This document shows, piece by piece, positions 17,948 through 29,239 of a DNA stretch of 64,000 nt (position 1 is the first letter of the stretch; every line of letters begins with the position of its first letter). The stretch is from Nitratireductor pacificus pht-3B (lineage in GTDB: Bacteria > Pseudomonadota > Alphaproteobacteria > Rhizobiales > Rhizobiaceae): positions 62,001-126,000 of the forward strand of contig NZ_AMRM01000005.1 in the NCBI RefSeq assembly GCF_000300335.1. The letters are read 5' to 3'. The translations under genes were made by a program, and so were the position numbers. The notes below the pieces were generated by a model. The model did no database searches and was not told the DNA's origin. It worked only from the letters and a program-made list of their open reading frames with translations.

Positions 17948-18848
17948 GTCTGGCCGGCACGGATTTCAGATAGGCGGCGATCGCGTCGCGGTCGTCCTTG
18001 GAAAGCTCGGCCATGTTCTTCTGAACGGAGACCATGGCCCCGCCGACGGAATCGAAATCCGGCGTGAAGCCGCTTTCCAGATAATAGGCGATGTCGCTGG
18101 CTGACCAGGAGTCGAGACCGCCCTCGCCCGGAGTGATGTTGGGCACGACACCATCCCCTTCCGCGGCCACCGCGCCGGCCAGCCACTGGCCGTAGTCCTG
18201 ACCGCCGGTGAAACTGCGCGGCGTGTGACACTCGCCGCAGTGCCCCGGCCCCTCCACCAGATACTGCCCGCGCTTTACAGGGTCGCTTGCATCGGTAGCG
18301 AGCGTGACGACAGGCTCCTCCTGCATGTAGAGCTGCTTCCAAAGGCCGATCCCGCGGCGCAACGTGAACGGAAACGACAGCTGGTGACCAAGTGCTGTGC
18401 CTTCGATGGCCGGCAGCGTCTTCATGAAGGCGAACAGGTCGCCGACATCCTGCGTCGTCATGCGCGCATAGGACGGATAGGGAAAGGCCGGATAGTAATG
18501 CTCGCCGCGCGGCGATACGCCATGCAGCATGGCGTTGGCGAAGTCCGCATCGCTCCATGCGCCTATGCCGTCCTCCGGATCGGACGAGATGTTGGGGGCG
18601 ACGAATGTGCCGAATTCAGTCTTCAGTTCGAGACCACCGCCGAGAGCGAGGCGCTCCGCGCCATCGGAGCCCGGCTTCGCATGGCAGGAGGCGCAGCCAC
18701 CCGCCCAGAAGATCTGCTCGCCACGCGCTGCGTCGGTCGTGTCCGGCAAAGCACCGGCTTCGATCGAGGCCGGCGCACTCAGGGTCCAGAAAACCACGCC
18801 GCCGCCCAGGAAGACGGCGAGCGTGGCGACGAGCAGTTTCTTCCGCAT
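17922..18848 (-). CDS. dihaem c-type cytochrome
   Basis: 308 residues. An N-terminal hydrophobic anchor or signal (LLVATLAVFLGGGVVFWTL) exports it to the periplasm. Two cytochrome c domains carry CASCH (about 53-57) and CGECH (about 205-209) haem sites, with Met ligand candidates in the following segments (PNISSDPEDGIGAWSDADFANAMLHGVSPRG and PNITPGEGGLDSWSASDIAYYLESG). This matches the dihaem cytochrome subunits found with dehydrogenases or alone. It lies eight bases after the cytochrome c' gene, so the two are probably co-transcribed. No catalytic dehydrogenase subunit is adjacent. Confidence 0.9.
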   Translation of the reverse strand: MRKKLLVATLAVFLGGGVVFWTLSAPASIEAGALPDTTDAARGEQIFWAGGCASCHAKPGSDGAERLALGGGLELKTEFGTFVAPNISSDPEDGIGAWSDADFANAMLHGVSPRGEHYYPAFPYPSYARMTTQDVGDLFAFMKTLPAIEGTALGHQLSFPFTLRRGIGLWKQLYMQEEPVVTLATDASDPVKRGQYLVEGPGHCGECHTPRSFTGGQDYGQWLAGAVAAEGDGVVPNITPGEGGLDSWSASDIAYYLESGFTPDFDSVGGAMVSVQKNMAELSKDDRDAIAAYLKSVPARPNGYPASR

Positions 18849-18856
18849 GGCGTCGT

Positions 18857-19306
18857 CTAGTTCTGCTGTACCCGGAAATTCTCGTGGCAGCTGCGGCAGT
18901 TGCCGAGCACCGGACCCACAGCGGCCTTGAAGGCGTCCAGATCGGCCGGCCCGTCCCGTCCGGCGGCGGCCACGGCCGCGGACGTATCGGCCATGTACTT
19001 GTCGAGCGCCGCCTGGAAGCCGGCCGCATCCTCCCAGATCTTCGGAGACGCGGTGGTGTCGCCTTCCTGCGACCCCTCGGGGAAGAAGCTGCCGAACGTC
19101 TTCGCACTCGCGTTCAGCGTCAGAAGCGCCGCCTTCGCGATCGCCGGATTGTAGGCGAGATCGCCCTTCATCATCGCGCCGGCAAGGCCCGCCGATGCGG
19201 CATTCGCATCCATCAACGCCTTGCGCGCGGCAACGGGTTCATCGGAGGCCGCAACGGCGGAGACCGACAAGCAGATCGCGGAAACAACGAGTGCAAGCTT
19301 CTTCAT
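18857..19306 (-). CDS. cytochrome c' / c556-type cytochrome
   Basis: 149 residues with a Sec signal peptide (first 20, ending AVAA). It is a four-helix-bundle protein with the haem site at the very C-terminus, CRSCHENFR, as in cytochromes c' and c556. The periplasmic haem can bind NO or CO in some family members, or act in electron transfer. It is paired with the dihaem cytochrome downstream. An axial Met near the N-terminus (LMDANAASAGLAGAMM) would argue for a low-spin c556, but this cannot be decided by eye. Confidence 0.9.
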   Translation of the reverse strand: MKKLALVVSAICLSVSAVAASDEPVAARKALMDANAASAGLAGAMMKGDLAYNPAIAKAALLTLNASAKTFGSFFPEGSQEGDTTASPKIWEDAAGFQAALDKYMADTSAAVAAAGRDGPADLDAFKAAVGPVLGNCRSCHENFRVQQN

Positions 19307-19411
19307 AGGAATCCTCTCCAGTGATTTCTCCCGACAATACCTGCATCAACAGCACGCGCTGATGAATATTCCTGCGCCCGCGTTCACGGTTTCGTGAGCC
19401 GGTACAGGCAC

Positions 19412-19438
19412 AAAAAGGCCCGGGACGAACCCGGGCCT
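19412..19438 (-). terminator. rho-independent terminator of sodB
   Basis: Stem AGGCCCGGG/CCCGGGCCT (19416-19424 and 19430-19438) with a five-base loop. On the minus strand it is followed by TTTTT. It lies about 50 bases past the sodB stop. Confidence 0.88.
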
Positions 19439-19487
19439 CCGATACAGAACCAGTCTGTCTTTATAGTGAAATCAGGCGATTGCCGCT

Positions 19488-20087
19488 TCAGGCAGCCTTT
19501 TCGTACATCTCCAGGACGTAGTCCCAGTTGATGAGGCTGTCGACGAAGGCTTCCAGGTATTTCGGACGCGCATTGCGGTAGTCGATGTAGTAGGAGTGCT
19601 CCCACACGTCCACGCCAAGGATCGGTGCGGCGCCGTGCACGAGCGGGTTCTCGCCGTTCGGCGTCTTCATGATCTCGAGCTTGCCGCCCTTGACCGCGAG
19701 CCATGCCCAGCCCGAGCCGAACTGCGTCGTGCCTGCATTGATGAAGTCGGCGCGGAACTTGTCGTAGCCGCCCAGATCGCTGTCGATGGCCTTGGCGAGA
19801 GCGCCCGGCAGGCTCTTGCCGCCGCCGCCCTTCTTCATCCACTTCCAGAAGTGCACGTGGTTGTAGTGCTGGGCCGCGTTGTTGAACAGGCCTGCATGCT
19901 TGCCGAAGGACTGCTTCACCACTTCCTCGAGCGACAAGCCGTCCATGCCTGCCTCGGCTGCCAGCTTGTTACCGTTGTCGACATAAGCCTTGTGGTGCTT
20001 GTCGTGATGGTATTCCAGCGTCTCCTTCGACATGTAGGGCTGCAGCGCCTCATAATCGTAAGGCAGATCAGGCAGTTCAAAAGCCAT
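19488..20087 (-). CDS. sodB: superoxide dismutase, iron type
   Basis: 199 residues, full length. Metal ligands are visible: His27 (LEYHHDKHHKAYV), the second His in AAQHYNHVHFW, and Asp and His in DVWEHSYYIDYRN. The Gln in NNAAQHYNH, the position diagnostic for iron-type rather than manganese-type enzymes, supports FeSOD, although cambialistic use cannot be excluded. There is no signal peptide, so it is cytoplasmic. It is a single-gene unit with its own terminator. Confidence 0.95.
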   Translation of the reverse strand: MAFELPDLPYDYEALQPYMSKETLEYHHDKHHKAYVDNGNKLAAEAGMDGLSLEEVVKQSFGKHAGLFNNAAQHYNHVHFWKWMKKGGGGKSLPGALAKAIDSDLGGYDKFRADFINAGTTQFGSGWAWLAVKGGKLEIMKTPNGENPLVHGAAPILGVDVWEHSYYIDYRNARPKYLEAFVDSLINWDYVLEMYEKAA

Positions 20088-20203
20088 GGGGTAACTCCCT
20101 CGTACAGGTGGTTGAAAATCTACAGAAGGCAGATGGGGTCATGCCCGTGTGGTGACAATAGCCGCGCCGCCCCTTTGTTCCCGGAAAGACCTCACAATCG
20201 AGG

Positions 20204-21070
20204 TTATGAATGGGCCCATTCCCAATAAAGGTCGCGCGCCTTCTTGGCCACAGGTCCACTCTGGAAATCATTCTCCTCGACCCGGTTGACCGGCACGACC
20301 TTCGAATGATTTCCGGTGGAGAACACCTCGTCGGCGCCGAGGAAATCGGCAACGGAGAGCGTCTTCTCGACCACCTCCACGCCGGCTTCGCGCAGCAGCC
20401 CGATGATGCGGCTGCGTGTGATGCCGGACAGGAACGTTCCGTTCGGCGCCGGTGTGAAAACGACGCCGTCCTTGACCATGAAGATGTTGGAGCTGCCCGT
20501 CTCGGCGACATTGCCCAGCATGTCGAGGACCAGCGCGTTGTCGTAGCCGCGATTGCGCGCCTCGAGAATCGCGCGGCCATTGTTGGGATAGAGGCAGCCA
20601 GCCTTGGCGTTGGTCGGCGCGGTCTCCAGGCTCGGCCGGCGGAACGGCGAAACGGTGACCGAGAAACCGGACGGCGCGATCATCGGGGCCTCGTAGAGGC
20701 ACAGGCAGAAGCGGGTCGATTCCGGGTCGGCCGGCACGCCCATGTAGCCGCCGTGCTCGCCCCAGTACATCGGGCGGATGTAGACGGCAGCATTGCCGTC
20801 GAACTTCTTCAGTCCGTCCTGCGTCAGGCCGACGATTTCATCCGCCGTCATGGTCGGATTCAGCCCGAGATTGGTCGCCGAGGCATTGATGCGGGCGGCG
20901 TGACGGTCGAGGTCCGGCGTCACGCCCTCGAACCAGCGCGCGCCGTCGAAAACGGTCGAGCCGAGCCACATGGCATGACTGCGCGACCCGACGAGCGGAA
21001 CATTTCCCTCGTGCCAGTCGCCATCAACATAGTTCCACGTCGTCGACTGGACGCTGCTCAACACGGTCAT
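20204..21070 (-). CDS. ilvE: branched-chain amino acid aminotransferase-like (class IV PLP)
   Basis: 288 residues of the fold-type IV aminotransferases. Lys156 in TNAKAGCLYPNNGRAILEA is the PLP lysine. The ETGSSNIFMV and STGNHSKVVPVNRVE segments are the phosphate-binding and substrate loops. The N-terminus HAMWLGSTVFDGARWFEG is typical of Rhizobiales proteins annotated as branched-chain aminotransferase, which transfers the amino group between Val/Leu/Ile keto acids and glutamate. D-amino-acid or omega-transaminase activity is possible in this subgroup. Standalone gene. Confidence 0.82.
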   Translation of the reverse strand: MTVLSSVQSTTWNYVDGDWHEGNVPLVGSRSHAMWLGSTVFDGARWFEGVTPDLDRHAARINASATNLGLNPTMTADEIVGLTQDGLKKFDGNAAVYIRPMYWGEHGGYMGVPADPESTRFCLCLYEAPMIAPSGFSVTVSPFRRPSLETAPTNAKAGCLYPNNGRAILEARNRGYDNALVLDMLGNVAETGSSNIFMVKDGVVFTPAPNGTFLSGITRSRIIGLLREAGVEVVEKTLSVADFLGADEVFSTGNHSKVVPVNRVEENDFQSGPVAKKARDLYWEWAHS

Positions 21071-21104
21071 GCTCTGCCTCTTCTTCCCTTCGATGTCCGC
21101 ATCT

Positions 21105-21144
21105 GGCCGCGCAGTGGCCGCGCAGTGGCCGCGCAGTGGCCGCG
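21105..21144. repeat. tandem 11-bp direct repeat
   Basis: Unit GGCCGCGCAGT occurs three times in perfect tandem (21105, 21116, 21127), followed by a 7-base partial copy. It lies 35-75 bp upstream of the aminotransferase start, in its likely promoter or leader. Confidence 0.9.
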
Positions 21145-21289
21145 AAACGTTAACGCATTGCTGCCATGCATCGAAATGACTTTGCGCGGTGGCGTCAATC
21201 GCTACCGTTCATCTATCGATGAGGCCAGGAGCCGTTCTTGACCGTCGCGCGGGTCTGCGGTCAAGTGCATTGTGGTATGGGGAGTGTTC

Positions 21290-21946
21290 ATGCGACACGC
21301 AGCCTATGTATTCGATGCCTATGGCACGCTGTTCGACGTGCATGCGGCGGTGCGCCGGCATGCGGGCGAGATCGGGCCGCAGGGCCAGCTCTTCTCGGAA
21401 CTCTGGCGCGCCAAACAGCTTGAATATTCCTGGGTCTCGACCCTCATGGGCCATTATGCCGACTTCTGGACGCTGACCGAACGCGGCCTGGATTTCGCCT
21501 TCGCGAAGATGCCGGGCGTCGACCGGCGCTTGCGGCAGCCCCTGCTCGACGCGTACTGGCAGCTGGATTGCTACGAGGAAGTGCCGGGTGTCCTGAAAGC
21601 GCTGAAAGCCAGCGGCGCCCGCCTCGCCATCCTGTCGAACGGGTCGCCGGCAATGCTCGAATCCGCGATCCGGTCCTCCGCGCTCGACACGGTTCTGGAC
21701 GATGTCCTCTCCGTCGAAACCGTGCGCCGCTTCAAGACCGACCAATCCGTCTACGAAATGGTCACCAACGCCTGGCGCATCTATCCCGATGCCGTGTCGT
21801 TCCAGTCGTCGAATCGCTGGGACATCGCCGGCGCGCGGCGCTTCGGTTTCCACACGGTCTGGCTCAATCGCACCGGCCAGCCGGACGAGTACGAGGACTT
21901 TCCGCCCGACCTCATTCTGCCCTCGCTGAGCGGATTGGGTTCCTGA
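21290..21946 (+). CDS. haloacid dehalogenase, type II (HAD superfamily)
   Basis: 218 residues from the ATG at 21290, preceded by GGGGAG at good spacing. It has the haloacid dehalogenase type II motifs: nucleophile Asp9 in VFDAYGTLFDVH, motif II SNGS, a Lys in RRFKTDQSVYEM, and motif III in SSNRWDIAGARRFG. The family converts (S)-2-haloacids to (R)-2-hydroxyacids, but many homologues act on other substrates. The conserved SSN(R/A)-WD motif supports true type II membership. Monocistronic by appearance. Confidence 0.88.
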   Translation: MRHAAYVFDAYGTLFDVHAAVRRHAGEIGPQGQLFSELWRAKQLEYSWVSTLMGHYADFWTLTERGLDFAFAKMPGVDRRLRQPLLDAYWQLDCYEEVPGVLKALKASGARLAILSNGSPAMLESAIRSSALDTVLDDVLSVETVRRFKTDQSVYEMVTNAWRIYPDAVSFQSSNRWDIAGARRFGFHTVWLNRTGQPDEYEDFPPDLILPSLSGLGS

Positions 21947-22175
21947 TCGTCGCCATAGCGGGAAATGATGCAGTTATAACACAGTTGACCAATAACTTAT
22001 ATGTGGCATCCATTTTCCACCTTTCAGACACGGTTGGCCGGTCTATCAAACGCATGCCGATTAATTCGGTGCCAGGGAGGATCGTTGGGAGTTTTCCCTT
22101 CCCGGGAGAGGCCGGGCGCCATCGATCAGCGCACGGATTCACCCACCTGACAACGCTAGAGTAACGAAGAGACCG

Positions 22176-22922
22176 ATGTCCAATTCCCCCAGTGCCGCAA
22201 AAGCGATGTCCCGTCGCACGTTTCTTTCCGCAAGCGCGGCGGGTGCCGCGTCGCTGACCCTGTCGGCCTGCGTCAGCTCGGCCGACAACAGGCCGTCCGT
22301 GGTCGAAAGCCGCGTGCCAGAGCCGCAGATCACCACCACCTCCAACATGTATGCGGCCGTTACGGATGCCGGCTTCGACATTCCCGAGGTGCCGATCCAG
22401 AAGATCAATCCCCGCTACTACCGCCAGGAAGTGGCGGACCCGACGGGCGAGCGCGCAGGAACGATCGTCGTCGATACGGCAAACCATTTCCTCTATCTCG
22501 TTCGCGGCAAGGGCCGTGCGCTGCGCTACGGCGTCGGCCTGGGCCGCGCCGGCTTCGAATGGGCCGGCCGCGCCGAGATCAAGTTCAAGCAGCAGTGGCC
22601 CCGCTGGTTCCCGCCGTCCGAGATGATCGACCGCCGGCCGGAACTCGAAAAATATCGCGCCGAGTACGACAAGGCCAACGACCAGTGGCTGGGCGGGATG
22701 CAGCCGGGCGTGGCAAATCCGCTCGGTGCACGCGCGCTCTACATCTTCCAGGACGGCAAGGACACGCTGTATCGCGTCCACGGATCGCCCGAATGGTGGA
22801 CCATCGGCAAGTCCGTGTCGTCGGGCTGCGTGCGCATGATCAACCAGGACGTGATCGATCTCTACAACCGCGTGCCGGACGGCTCGCCGATCCTCGTGAC
22901 CTCCGGCCTGCCCAGCGTCTAA
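22176..22922 (+). CDS. L,D-transpeptidase (YkuD) lipoprotein
   Basis: 248 residues. The N-terminus combines a twin-arginine motif (SRRTFLSAS) with a lipobox LSAC (Cys32), so the mature protein is probably a Tat-exported lipoprotein. The YkuD domain (about 95-245) has catalytic His202 and Cys218 in HGSPEWWTIGKSVSSGCVRM. It forms 3-3 cross-links in peptidoglycan or links proteins to it, a prominent activity in Rhizobiales. It is followed by a strong hairpin terminator. Confidence 0.93.
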   Translation: MSNSPSAAKAMSRRTFLSASAAGAASLTLSACVSSADNRPSVVESRVPEPQITTTSNMYAAVTDAGFDIPEVPIQKINPRYYRQEVADPTGERAGTIVVDTANHFLYLVRGKGRALRYGVGLGRAGFEWAGRAEIKFKQQWPRWFPPSEMIDRRPELEKYRAEYDKANDQWLGGMQPGVANPLGARALYIFQDGKDTLYRVHGSPEWWTIGKSVSSGCVRMINQDVIDLYNRVPDGSPILVTSGLPSV

Positions 22923-22978
22923 GTCATTGACTGAACATCGGAGCGAAAGCCGGTTTCGGCCGCTCCACCAACAGTCTG

Positions 22979-23012
22979 GATCGCCGTGTGTCGGAAACGA
23001 CGCACGGCGATC
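22979..23012 (+). terminator. hairpin after the L,D-transpeptidase gene
   Basis: A 15-bp stem (22979-22993 with 22998-23012, one G-U wobble) closes on a GAAA tetraloop and is followed by a short TTT. It lies 57 bases past the transpeptidase stop and 65 before the end of the convergent DUF853 gene, so it may serve both. Confidence 0.65.
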
Positions 23013-23076
23013 TTTCACTTGGGGGGTCGGACGGATCGTCTGTCCCTGACAACCGCGGCAGAAAAAATGCGGTCGC

Positions 23077-24648
23077 TCAGAACCCCTTCTTCAAGCTTCC
23101 CAGAATGCCGCGCACCAGGGCACGACCGAGCGAGGAGCCGACCGAGCGCACCACGGATTTCATCGCCGCCTCGGTCACCGTCTGCCGGTTCGATGTGCGG
23201 GTTCTGGGCCGTGTCGTTCTGCTTCGGCTCGTCCGGCGCGAAGTGCCATTGTCGCCGAAATCGGGCATCGACCAGCGTGAGCCGCGTTCGCCCTCCTCCT
23301 CCTGTTCTTCCCGTTCTTGCGCGGCGGCTTCCGCCTTGGCTTTCTCCTCCGCGCGCTTCTGCAGGATCTCGAAGGCCGACTCGCGGTCGATCTCCTTGTC
23401 ATACTGGCCGGCGACCGGGCTCTCCTTCAACAGCGCGCCGCGCTCGGCTTCCGTGATCGGGCCGAGCCGCGATGCGGGAGGCCTGATCAGGGTGCGTTGG
23501 ACCATGGATGGCACGCCCTTCGCCTCGAGGGTCGAGACGAGCGCCTCACCGACACCGAGCTGGGTGATCGCCTCGAAGCAATCGAAATCGGGATTGGGAC
23601 GGAACGTGTCGGCGGCGGTCTTCACCGCCTTCTGCTCGCGCGGCGTGTAGGCGCGCAGCGCGTGCTGGATGCGGTTGCCGAGCTGGCTCAGCACGGTTTC
23701 GGGCACGTCGACGGGATTCTGCGTGACGAAATAGACGCCGACGCCCTTCGAGCGGATCAGGCGCACCACCTGCTCGACCCGGTCCACCAGGATCTTCGGC
23801 GCCTCGTCGAACAGCAGATGCGCCTCGTCGAAGAAGAAGACCAGCTTGGGCCGGTCTGGATCGCCGACCTCCGGCAGTTCCTCGAACAGTTCCGACAGAA
23901 GCCAGAGCAGGAACGTTGCGTAGAGGCGCGGATTCATCATCAGCTTGTCGGCGGCCAGCACGTTGATCGCGCCGCGGCCGTCGCGCGTCGTGCGCATGAT
24001 GTCGGCGATGTTGAGCGCCGGCTCTCCGAAGAAGTGCTCGGCCCCCTGCTGTTCCAGCACCAGCAGCGTGCGCTGGATCGCGCCGACGGACTGCTTTGAC
24101 ACATTGCCGTATCGCGCGCCGATCTCGTCGGACCGCTCGGCGACGTGTGTCAGCAGCGCCTGCAGGTCCTTCATGTCAAGCAGCAGCAGCCCTTCCTCGT
24201 CGGCGATGCGGAAGGCGATGTTGAGCACGCCTTCCTGCGCCTCGGACAGGTTCATCAGCCGCGACAGCAGAAGCGGCCCCATTTCCGAGATGGTCGTGCG
24301 GATCGGGTGCCCTTTCTCACCGAACAGGTCCCAGAAGATGACCGGGAACTCCTGGAACTCGTAGGGATCGAGCTGAATGGTCTCCGCCCGCTTCGCGAGA
24401 AAGTCCTTCGCCTCGCCCATCATGGCGATACCGGAAAGGTCGCCCTTCACGTCGGCGCAGAAGACAGGCACGCCGGCGTTCGAGAAGCCCTCGGCGAGCA
24501 CTTGCAGCGTCACCGTCTTGCCCGTGCCGGTTGCGCCTGTAACGAGGCCATGGCGATTTGCATATTTGAGCAGAAGTTCTTCGGCCTGCTGGTAGCTGTC
24601 GTCCGGGCGCCGGCTGGCGCCGAGGAATAGTCTGTCGTCCGCGGTCAT
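23077..24648 (-). CDS. DUF853 HerA/HelA-like P-loop ATPase
   Basis: 523 residues from the ATG at 24648 (GAGGCG site upstream). Walker A GATGTGKT lies at about residues 38-45 and Walker B in [16 protein letters not shown]. The rest ([35 protein letters not shown]) is typical of the DUF853 (YjgR) branch of the HerA-FtsK helicases. The C-terminal 90 residues are charged and Arg-rich ([10 protein letters not shown], then [13 protein letters not shown]). No HerA partner nuclease NurA is nearby, so a DNA-end-processing role is not implied. Function in bacteria is unestablished. Confidence 0.9.
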   Translation of the reverse strand: MTADDRLFLGASRRPDDSYQQAEELLLKYANRHGLVTGATGTGKTVTLQVLAEGFSNAGVPVFCADVKGDLSGIAMMGEAKDFLAKRAETIQLDPYEFQEFPVIFWDLFGEKGHPIRTTISEMGPLLLSRLMNLSEAQEGVLNIAFRIADEEGLLLLDMKDLQALLTHVAERSDEIGARYGNVSKQSVGAIQRTLLVLEQQGAEHFFGEPALNIADIMRTTRDGRGAINVLAADKLMMNPRLYATFLLWLLSELFEELPEVGDPDRPKLVFFFDEAHLLFDEAPKILVDRVEQVVRLIRSKGVGVYFVTQNPVDVPETVLSQLGNRIQHALRAYTPREQKAVKTAADTFRPNPDFDCFEAITQLGVGEALVSTLEAKGVPSMVQRTLIRPPASRLGPITEAERGALLKESPVAGQYDKEIDRESAFEILQKRAEEKAKAEAAAQEREEQEEEGERGSRWSMPDFGDNGTSRRTSRSRTTRPRTRTSNRQTVTEAAMKSVVRSVGSSLGRALVRGILGSLKKGF

Positions 24649-24908
24649 CGAAAATCGCCTCGTTCTGTCCATGCCGCGCTGCGGCGCAATGACATCCGGT
24701 ATAATCAGCCATTGGCAAAGTCTCAACGACGTTCTGCCGCCAGGGGCCGGCGCGTCATTCTTGCAACGCACAACGGCTATTCGGCCAACGGTGCATTGCG
24801 ACCCGGCATCCAGCGTCATAAACTCGGTTTACTGTTGGATGTTGCTCAGGGCTGCGCATACACGCAATGGGTGTGCATGCGCCTCGAACTCGGCAAGCGG
24901 GAGGCATG

Positions 24909-26344
24909 ATGGATCGCTCGATCCTTAAGAAGGTGGAGTTCCCACAGATCGACGAGGAGCGGTGGCGTGCCGTGGTGACCGACAGCCTCAAGGGCGAGGG
25001 CGACGCCGATTCCCTTGCCTGGCAGACCGACGACGGCATCTCCATGCAGCCCCTCTATCAGCGCACGCAGGGTGCCAGGCCGCTTTCGCGCGGCCGCGCC
25101 GCGCCCGGCTGGACGGCGGTCCAGCGCATCGACGATCCCGATCCCGCCCGCGCCAACCGGCAGGCGCGCGAGGACATCGCCCAGGGCGCCAAGGGCCTGT
25201 CGCTTGTGCTGGCCGGCGCGCCGAACGCGTTCGGCTTCGGCCTTCCTGCCACGCCCGAGGCGCTCGCCACGGCCCTGGAAGGCATCTCGCTGCACAACAT
25301 GCATCTGCGCATGGATTCCAACCCCAGCAGCCGAGCCGCCGTCGACTGGCTGACGCAGCTCTTCACCGAGCGGCGCATCAACCCGGCGCGCATGACCTTA
25401 TCCTTCGGCATCTCGCCCGCGGCCACCTTCGCCGGAACGGGCGCGTTGCGCATGTCGATCGAAGCGCTCGAAGCGTCGATGCCGCAGTCCTTCGCCGGGT
25501 TCTTCGCCATGGATCTGCCCGGCATCCTGCTGGAGGGCGACGGGCGCGTGTTCCACAATGCCGGCGCTTCCGAAGCGCAGGAACTCGGCATTATGCTCGC
25601 CTCCGCCGTGTCGCATCTGCGCATGTTCGAGCAGGCCCGCCAACCGCTCGTCTATGCCGCGCCGCATATCGGCTTCTCGCTGTCCGTCGATCAGGACCAG
25701 TTCCTGTCGGTCGCCAAGGTCCGTGCCTTGCGACGGCTCTGGGCGCGGGTCCAGGAAACCTGCTCCATCGAGCCGACGCCGGCGACGATCCACGCCGAAA
25801 CCTCCTACCGGATGATGACGGCCAAGGATCCGGAGACGAACATCCTGAGGACGACCATCGCCGCCTTCGCGGCCGTGGTGGGCGGCGCGGACACGCTGTC
25901 CCTCCTGCCGCACACCGTGGTGCATGGCCTGCCCGATGCGACCGCGCGGCGGCTTGCCCGCAACACGCAGCTGATCCTTGCCGGCGAGAGCCATCTTGGC
26001 CTGGTGATGGACCCCGCCGCCGGCTCGGGCGGCATCGAGAAACTGACGGGCGCTCTGTGCGAGAAGGCCTGGGAGGAATTTCGCCGCATCGAGAGCGAAG
26101 GCGGCGTGCTGCGCAGCCTGATGGGCGGGCATATCCAGGAGCGCGTGCTGGCCATGCGCGAACGGCGGCAGGAGCATGTCAACGAGGGCGAGAAGACGAT
26201 CATCGGCACGACGCTCTACCCGGCAGATCAGGAACGGCCGGTGACGACGCTCGCCGCGCAATCGCCATCGCTGGCGTTTGAAGCCGCCGTCAAGTGCCGG
26301 CCGCTTTTGGCGCAGCGGATTGATGAAGCCGCCGGAGGCAGTGC

Positions 26345-26348
<4 letters not shown>
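24909..26348 (+). CDS. mutA: methylmalonyl-CoA mutase small subunit
   Basis: 479 residues from the second ATG (24909) of ATGATG; GGGAGG is too close to the first. It is the TIM-barrel-containing small chain of heterodimeric methylmalonyl-CoA mutase, shorter than the large chain and lacking the cobalamin-binding DxHxxG motif. Recognisable segments are [45 protein letters not shown] and [15 protein letters not shown]. With the large subunit it interconverts methylmalonyl-CoA and succinyl-CoA in propionate and branched-chain catabolism. It overlaps the large-subunit gene by four bases (ATGA). Confidence 0.92.
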
Positions 26349-28471
<2,123 letters not shown>

Positions 28472-28542
28472 GACGGGATCATCAAGGGAGTTCCAGCACC
28501 GCGGGATCATCCCGAGACCGGTTATCTTGCTCTTCGGCGCCG

Positions 28543-28568
28543 CATGTTATATCTTTTGTTATAACATG
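28543..28568. promoter_or_regulatory. palindromic operator upstream of toxin-antitoxin genes
   Basis: Perfect 9-bp inverted repeat CATGTTATA / TATAACATG with an 8-base AT-rich spacer, ending 12 bases before the antitoxin ATG. The placement is typical of the autoregulatory operator bound by the antitoxin or toxin-antitoxin complex. It could also overlap the -10 region. Confidence 0.7.
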
Positions 28569-28580
28569 TGGAGCAAAGCC

Positions 28581-28811
28581 ATGAACGTCACCATCCGCAA
28601 GATCGGCAATTCCGAGGGCGTCATCCTGCCGAAGGAGGTCCTGGAGCGGCATAATCTGCGTGCCGGCGATACGCTCAACCTGCTGGAAGACGGGCAGGAG
28701 CTGCGTCTTCGCCCGCCCGCGGACGATCCGGAAGAGTTCGAACGCAAGATGAAGATCGCCCGCGAGCGCATGAAGAAGTATGAAGCTGCGTATCGCGTAC
28801 TCGCCAAGTGA
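28581..28811 (+). CDS. AbrB/MazE-type antitoxin
   Basis: 76 residues from the ATG at 28581, with GGAG about nine bases upstream. The first 45 residues form an AbrB/MazE swapped-hairpin DNA-binding domain (TIRKIGNSEGVILPKEVLERHNLRAGDTLNLLED). The C-terminal charged helix (EEFERKMKIARERMKKYEAAYRVL) would wrap the toxin. The gene overlaps the Doc toxin gene by four bases. The palindrome immediately upstream is the likely target for autorepression. An upstream ATG at 28527 adds a hydrophobic, unfamiliar segment and is rejected. Confidence 0.9.
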   Translation: MNVTIRKIGNSEGVILPKEVLERHNLRAGDTLNLLEDGQELRLRPPADDPEEFERKMKIARERMKKYEAAYRVLAK

Positions 28812-29188
28812 CCGAGTTCCATTCGCGCAGCTTTGTCGAAGCGCTTCACCTTGAGCAATTGCGCTTGCACGGCGGTGCCAGCGGCATCCGGGACGAGGGG
28901 GCGCTGGAATCCGCGCTGCACCGCCCGTTGCAGAAGCAAGCCTATGAAGAGCCCGATCTCTGCACGCTTGCGGCCGCGTATCTTTTCGGCATCGTGAAGA
29001 ACCACCCTTTCGTGGACGGCAACAAGCGGACCGGGCTTGCCGCCGCCGACCTTTTCCTGATCTTCAATGGCCTGAGCATGGAAGCGGAGCAGGAAGAAGT
29101 GATCCAGCTTGTTCTGATGGTCGCCGCCGGTGAAATCGACGAGACGGGCGCGGCCGCCTTCTTCCGCGACCATACCGTTGCGCTGTAG
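28808..29188 (+). CDS. doc: Doc-type toxin (Fic/Doc fold)
   Basis: 126 residues from a GTG that overlaps the antitoxin stop. The Fic-fold motif H66-PFVDGNK-R74 matches the Doc pattern HxFx(D/N)(A/G)NKR at the same positions as phage P1 Doc. Doc toxins phosphorylate elongation factor EF-Tu and stop translation. The length and the absence of the longer Fic core argue for Doc, not an AMPylating Fic protein. The antitoxin partner is AbrB-like, not Phd. Confidence 0.9.
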   Translation: MTEFHSRSFVEALHLEQLRLHGGASGIRDEGALESALHRPLQKQAYEEPDLCTLAAAYLFGIVKNHPFVDGNKRTGLAAADLFLIFNGLSMEAEQEEVIQLVLMVAAGEIDETGAAAFFRDHTVAL

Positions 29189-29239
29189 GGCGGCATAAAA
29201 CCTGCTTGATCACCGGAGAACAACGGGAGCTGTGCCAGA

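Noticed and set aside
28502-28514. CGGGATCATCCCG as terminator of mutB
   Set aside because: The loop would be one base and no T-run follows.
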